Source: Candidatus Lachnoclostridium avicola
GTDB lineage: Bacteria; Bacillota; Clostridia; Lachnospirales; Lachnospiraceae
Assembly: GCA_019114465.1 (NCBI GenBank)
Contig: DXFM01000030.1
Location: 1 to 63,247 of the forward strand
Length of the DNA: 63,247 nucleotides
Direction of reading: 5' to 3'
Shown: one piece after another, positions 59,901 to 63,247 of the stretch
Position numbering within the stretch: position 1 is the first letter of the stretch
Layout: every line of letters starts with the position of its first letter
Notes under the pieces: generated by a model
Seen by the model: only the letters and a program-made list of their open reading frames with translations
What the model was told of the DNA's origin: nothing
Database searches by the model: none
Made by a program: the position numbers and the translations under genes

Positions 59901-60634
59901 GCATGGCCGGAGAATTTGTGAGAACGGAGCTTCTCATCGGCAGAGAAGGACTGGAGACACTGGAGAACGCCTCCATTCTGGTATTCGGAGTGGGCGGTGT
60001 GGGCTCCCACTGCATTGAGGCCCTGGCCCGCTGCGGTGTGGGCCGTCTGATCCTGGCGGACAGCGACTCTGTGGCCCAAAGCAACATCAACCGCCAGGCC
60101 GTGGCCTTCCAGGACACGGTAGGTCTGCCGAAAACCCAGGTGATGGCGGAGATCATCGCCCGGATCAATCCCGCCGCCCGCGTCCACCAGATCCGCTCCT
60201 TTGTGCTGCCGGACAACTTAGAGGATCTTCTCTCCTCCATCCCGGAGGAGTTTCTCCCCATAGACTATGTGGTGGACGCCATCGACACCGTCTCCGCCAA
60301 GCTGGCCATCGCCCAGTACTGCCATCTTCACTCCATTCCCCTCATCTCCTCCATGGGCACGGGGAACAAGCTCCACCCGGAGCTCTTTGAGATCAGCGAT
60401 ATCTACTCCACCTCCGTCTGCCCCCTCTGCCGGGTCATGCGAAAGGAGTGCAAGGCCAGAAATCTGCCTGGTCTGAAAGTTCTCTACTCCAGAGAAACTC
60501 CCATAAAACCGGCAGCCGTCCCCGGGGAGGAAAAAGGCGGCCGTCCCGCCCCCGGAAGCATTTCCTTTGTGCCTCCCGCCGCCGGTCTTATGATCGCCGG
60601 GGAAGTGATCCGCAGCCTTCTGCATCTGTCCTGA
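59897..60634 (+). CDS. tcdA: tRNA threonylcarbamoyladenosine dehydratase (TcdA)
   Basis: 245 residues of the ThiF/MoeB/HesA family. It cyclises t6A37 of tRNA to ct6A with ATP. FGVGGVGSHCIEALARCGVG binds nucleotide, DSDSVAQSNINRQ and YVVDAIDTVSAKLAI complete the E1-like fold, and SSMGTGNKLHPELF is TcdA specific. ATG overlaps the rrf2 stop (ATGA), so both come from one mRNA; tcdA has no separate promoter. A cysteine pair, CPLC, is present. Confidence 0.92.
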   Translation: MSMAGEFVRTELLIGREGLETLENASILVFGVGGVGSHCIEALARCGVGRLILADSDSVAQSNINRQAVAFQDTVGLPKTQVMAEIIARINPAARVHQIRSFVLPDNLEDLLSSIPEEFLPIDYVVDAIDTVSAKLAIAQYCHLHSIPLISSMGTGNKLHPELFEISDIYSTSVCPLCRVMRKECKARNLPGLKVLYSRETPIKPAAVPGEEKGGRPAPGSISFVPPAAGLMIAGEVIRSLLHLS

Positions 60635-60656
60635 AGGCTGCCTTTTCTTTTTTCCC

Positions 60657-60686
60657 TCATAGTTTTGGAAAAATCTGCGCATACTG
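60657..60686 (+). promoter_or_regulatory. Possible sigma-G promoter of spoVAF
   Basis: TCATA (60657-60661), 18 bp, CATACTG (60680-60686): resembles the forespore sigma-G pattern GHATR-N18-CATWHTA. No sigma-A pair is evident here. Weak motifs, hence inference. Confidence 0.45.
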
Positions 60687-60721
60687 ACTCCATCGATCTA
60701 TTGGAAAAAGGAGTCTTCAGC

Positions 60722-62146
60722 ATGAATTTTTCATCAAACCTTTCTGATAATATGAAACTCCTTCAGGGAATCCTGAAGGTGGACACCAATTTCGATGTGG
60801 TCTACCGCACCATCTCTGCGGGCGGCCGGACCGCCTGTCTCTATTTCGTGGACGGCCTAACCAAAGACGAGGTTCTTCTAAAGCTGCTCCAGGTATTCTC
60901 CTCCGTGCAGGAACAGGATATGCCCGCCAACGCCCACGAGTTCTCCAAAAAATATCTTCCCTACGGGGAGGTGGACCTGACCACAGACGTAGACTCCATG
61001 GTCACCTACCTGCTCACCGGCATGTCCTGCCTCCTCATCGACGGGTATGACACCTGTCTGGTCATCGACTGCCGGACCTACCCCGCCAGAGGGGTCAGCG
61101 AGCCGGACAAGGATAAGGTTCTCCGGGGCTCCCGGGACGGGTTCGTGGAGACCCTGATCTTCAACACCGCCCTGATCCGCCGCCGGATCCGGGATCCGAA
61201 ACTGGCCATGGAGATTCTGACCGCCGGGGAGAGCTCCCACACGGACATCGCCATCTGCTATATGAACGGCCGGGTGGACACCGACCTGCTGAACACCATA
61301 AAAAAACGGATTCAGAATCTCCATGTGGACGCCCTGACCATGAACCAGGAAAGCCTGGCGGAGTGCATCTACCCCCACAAGTGGTACAATCCCTTCCCAA
61401 AATTCCGTTTTTCCGAGCGGCCGGACACGGCGGCCGCCTCCATTCTGGAGGGAAATATTGTGATCCTGGTGGACAACTCCCCCTCCGCCATGATCCTCCC
61501 CTCCTCGGTCTTTGACATCATCGAGGAAGCGGACGACTACTACTTTCCTCCCATCACCGGCACCTACCTGAGGCTTTCCCGGATGGTCATCTCCCTGCTG
61601 ACTCTCCTGCTGACGCCGGTGTGGCTTCTGTTCATGCAGAATCCGGAGTACATTCCCTCCTGGCTGGAATTTATTCAGCTGTCGGACCCGTCCCACGTGC
61701 CCCTGATCTGGCAGCTTCTGATCCTGGAATTTGCCATTGACGGCCTCCGCCTGGCGGCGGTAAACACCCCCAGCATGCTGACCACACCCTTGAGCGTCAT
61801 CGCCGGTATTGTGCTGGGTGAATACTCCGTGCAGTCCGGGTGGTTTAACAGCGAAACCATGCTCTACATGGCTTTCGTCACCGTGGCCAACTACTCCCAG
61901 GCCAGCTATGAGCTGGGCTATGCCCTGAAATTCATGCGGGTGATCATCCTCATTCTCACAGCTCTGTTCAACCTCTGGGGCTTTCTCGCCGGGGTGGTTC
62001 TCTCCGCCTGCTTTATCATCTTCAACAAGACCATCGCCGGAAAGAGCTATATCTACCCTCTGATTCCCTTCAGCTGGAGTGAGGTGAAAAAGCGCTTCCT
62101 CCGCACCAGGCTCCCACACCAGGAGAAAAACAGCTCCGCCGGTTGA
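60722..62146 (+). CDS. Spore germination protein, GerA family (SpoVAF-like)
   Basis: 474 residues from the ATG at 60722 (AAAGGAG 8 nt upstream). GerA-type A subunit fold: an N-terminal soluble part, then about five hydrophobic helices. The central block NPFPKFRFSERPDTAAASILEG and VDNSPSAMILPSSVF is typical of the SpoVAF branch, as is its isolated position without gerB and gerC. These proteins act in the spore inner membrane in germination. This is the main evidence that the organism forms spores. Confidence 0.9.
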   Translation: MNFSSNLSDNMKLLQGILKVDTNFDVVYRTISAGGRTACLYFVDGLTKDEVLLKLLQVFSSVQEQDMPANAHEFSKKYLPYGEVDLTTDVDSMVTYLLTGMSCLLIDGYDTCLVIDCRTYPARGVSEPDKDKVLRGSRDGFVETLIFNTALIRRRIRDPKLAMEILTAGESSHTDIAICYMNGRVDTDLLNTIKKRIQNLHVDALTMNQESLAECIYPHKWYNPFPKFRFSERPDTAAASILEGNIVILVDNSPSAMILPSSVFDIIEEADDYYFPPITGTYLRLSRMVISLLTLLLTPVWLLFMQNPEYIPSWLEFIQLSDPSHVPLIWQLLILEFAIDGLRLAAVNTPSMLTTPLSVIAGIVLGEYSVQSGWFNSETMLYMAFVTVANYSQASYELGYALKFMRVIILILTALFNLWGFLAGVVLSACFIIFNKTIAGKSYIYPLIPFSWSEVKKRFLRTRLPHQEKNSSAG

Positions 62147-62171
62147 CCAAACCGGCGGCTTCCGCTATAAT
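62143..62171 (+). promoter_or_regulatory. Promoter for the Ogg/AlkA gene, possibly leaderless
   Basis: TTGACC (62143-62148) and TATAAT (62166-62171) have a 17-bp spacer, immediately overlapping the spoVAF stop. A start at about 62178 would put the ATG (62179) at or one base from the 5' end. GCCGGTT-GACCA-AACCGGC (a hairpin) overlaps the -35. Confidence 0.72.
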
Positions 62172-62178
62172 AGCTCCC

Positions 62179-63078
62179 ATGATCAGACAGACTTATTCTT
62201 ATTTCGACCTGCGGCAGATCGCCGCATCCGGCCAGTGCTTCCGCATGAGGGAGACCGGTCCGGGACAGTTTACCATTATCAGCCGCGGAAAAATTCTCAC
62301 CGTCTCCCAGGAGGAAACCTCCTTCTCCTTTTCCTGCGGCGAGGAGGACTTCCCCTTCTGGGAGCAGTACTTTGACCTGACCACCGACTACGGCCGGATC
62401 CAGGCCGCCGTGTCCCCGAAGGATCCTTACCTCCAGGCCGCCGCCCAGGCAGGGAAAGGCATCCGCATTCTGCGCCAGGATCCCTGGGAAATGATCATCA
62501 CCTTCGTCATCTCCCAGCAGAAAACCATTCCCATGATCCGGGAGGCAGTGGAGCGGCTGTCCGCCAGCTACGGATCCCCCATCCCGGGAGGAGACGGCTC
62601 CGCCTTCGCCTTTCCCACCCCTGAACAGCTGAACCGGGCCACGGTGGAACAGCTCCGGGAGCTGAAGCTGGGATACCGGGCCAAATACATAAAGCAGCTG
62701 TGCGGGGACTCCGTCTCCGGCGCCCTGGACCTGAAAAAATTGGAGAAGATGAATTACGGGGAAGCCATGGAGTATCTCACCGGTTTCTACGGCATCGGCG
62801 TGAAAGTGGCCAACTGCATCTGCCTTTTTGGCCTCCACCACATCGACGCCTTTCCCGTGGACACCTGGATCCAGAAGATTCTCCTGCGAGAATATTATCC
62901 CAGGCATCCGCGAAAATACGCTGCCCTGCCCAAATCCCGCCTGTACCCCGCCATCATCCGCGACTTCTTCGGCCGGTACCGGGGCTGCGCGGGGGTGATG
63001 CAGCAGTATATCTTCTATTACGAACGGCTGCGGCAGAACAAAACCGGGGAAGAAGCTCTGCCAAAATCCGGCTCCTGA
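62179..63078 (+). CDS. DNA glycosylase of the Ogg/AlkA (HhH-GPD) family
   Basis: 299 residues from the ATG at 62179; the longer frame from TTG 62143 is rejected, as that TTG is the -35 element. Probably removes 8-oxoguanine. ISQQKTIPMI is the family entry helix, LKLGYRAKYIKQL the next conserved stretch, and GFYGIGVKVANCICLFGL holds catalytic Lys209; PVDTWIQ holds Asp228, matching human OGG1 Lys249 and Asp268. No Shine-Dalgarno sequence precedes the ATG. The protein complements MutY in this window. Confidence 0.92.
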   Translation: MIRQTYSYFDLRQIAASGQCFRMRETGPGQFTIISRGKILTVSQEETSFSFSCGEEDFPFWEQYFDLTTDYGRIQAAVSPKDPYLQAAAQAGKGIRILRQDPWEMIITFVISQQKTIPMIREAVERLSASYGSPIPGGDGSAFAFPTPEQLNRATVEQLRELKLGYRAKYIKQLCGDSVSGALDLKKLEKMNYGEAMEYLTGFYGIGVKVANCICLFGLHHIDAFPVDTWIQKILLREYYPRHPRKYAALPKSRLYPAIIRDFFGRYRGCAGVMQQYIFYYERLRQNKTGEEALPKSGS

Positions 63079-63126
63079 CGGCAGCTCACAGCAGAGCTGT
63101 CCGTTGACAGGGACACCACGAACCAC
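63079..63126. repeat. Dispersed hairpin repeat, site C
   Basis: Hairpin CAGCTC-ACAGCA-GAGCTG (63082-63099), with the 21-base core (63080-63100) identical to 13299-13319, then TGTCC...GGACA and the tail GGACACCACGAACCA (63111-63125), identical to 41316-41330. Confidence 0.68.
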
Positions 63127-63130
63127 GAAA

Positions 63131-63172
63131 AAGAGGCTGTTCTGCAAATCCATGCAGAACAGCCTCTTTTTC
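63131..63172. terminator. Bidirectional terminator between the glycosylase gene and guaB
   Basis: 16-bp perfect stem (63131-63146 with 63153-63168), 6-nt loop, T and A runs on both flanks. Confidence 0.93.
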
Positions 63173-63186
63173 GTTATCTTATAGAA

Positions 63187-63247
63187 TTACTGATCTACGC
63201 TGTAGTTGGGAGCCTCTTTCGTGATATGGATATCATGGGGATGGCTC
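63187..63247 (-). CDS. guaB: IMP dehydrogenase, C-terminal end (runs off the right edge)
   Basis: Only the last 19 codons are inside the window, ending TAA at 63187. They read SHPHDIHITKEAPNYSVDQ, the highly conserved C-terminus of GuaB (E/S-SHPHDvqITKEAPNY). GuaB oxidises IMP to XMP, the first step to GMP. The rest lies beyond the right edge. Confidence 0.85.
   Translation of the reverse strand, partial: SHPHDIHITKEAPNYSVDQ

Noticed and set aside
60878..62119. 413-codon minus-strand frame opposite spoVAF
   Set aside because: Shadow of spoVAF; glycine/aspartate-rich translation without domain or start signal.
62053..63153. 366-codon minus-strand frame opposite the glycosylase gene
   Set aside because: Shadow; overlaps a bidirectional terminator and a real gene with intact catalytic residues.

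Overview
This window is chromosomal DNA of a spore-forming anaerobic Firmicute, most likely a gut Lachnospiraceae (class Clostridia) with a fairly high G+C. The reasons are a SpoVAF-type germination protein, an adenosylcobalamin-dependent ribonucleotide reductase with NrdR boxes, a CIRCE/HrcA-type heat-shock promoter, a tetrahydrofolate riboswitch on folT, LPXTG-type and cell-wall-repeat surface proteins, and strong AGGAGG ribosome binding sites. No species call is made. No tRNA, rRNA, CRISPR array, transposase or prophage was seen. Most genes are on the minus strand and form compact operons.

Layout. 1-6.3 kb: the start of addB with a LexA-type box, an FMN-binding-like membrane protein, a MATE exporter, small secreted proteins (YHYH, wall-binding repeats), a flavodoxin-family reductase and a MerR regulator. 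6.4-10.2 kb: a polar amino-acid ABC importer and a second MATE exporter. 10.4-16.4 kb: nrdJ with paired NrdR boxes, a MerR-like protein, a LysR regulator, and a YolD plus Y-family polymerase pair. 16.5-20.7 kb: a DUF362 protein whose promoter repeats the MerR operator seen at 5.8 kb, an iron-sulfur aldo/keto reductase, a metallophosphoesterase, and an AT-rich island with a structured small RNA followed by a PBECR4-type nuclease-like gene. 20.7-24.3 kb: purE-purM-purN-purD. 24.3-27.2 kb: an M29-type aminopeptidase and two membrane proteins. 27.3-32.8 kb: pyrF-pyrK-pyrD-ade-pyrE plus a 49-residue membrane peptide.

32.9-39.1 kb: one 1929-residue wall-anchored adhesin with two tandem VWA domains and a long leader. 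39.1-46.2 kb: a LysR regulator divergent from a split chromate transporter, a cytidylate-kinase-like protein, CIRCE-controlled hsp20, an amidohydrolase, lrgAB and a GNAT acetyltransferase. 46.2-51.9 kb: a small alarmone synthetase, an Mrp/NBP35 ATPase, folT under a THF riboswitch, HPr, queH, rpoD and a lipid kinase. 52-63.2 kb: mutY, an SPFH/NfeD pair, nadE with an SPOUT methyltransferase, a third MATE exporter, an Rrf2 regulator with tcdA, spoVAF, an Ogg/AlkA-type glycosylase that may be leaderless, and the tail of guaB.

How the parts fit: de novo purine and pyrimidine synthesis, adenine salvage (ade), deoxynucleotide supply (nrdJ) and GMP synthesis (guaB) give the window a nucleotide-metabolism core. 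DNA repair is the second theme (AddB, Y-polymerase, MutY, Ogg). The least explained parts are the RNA plus PBECR4 island at 19.8-20.7 kb, the three-copy hairpin repeat family (13.3, 41.3 and 63.1 kb), and the possible MerR regulon linking 5.8 and 16.5 kb.
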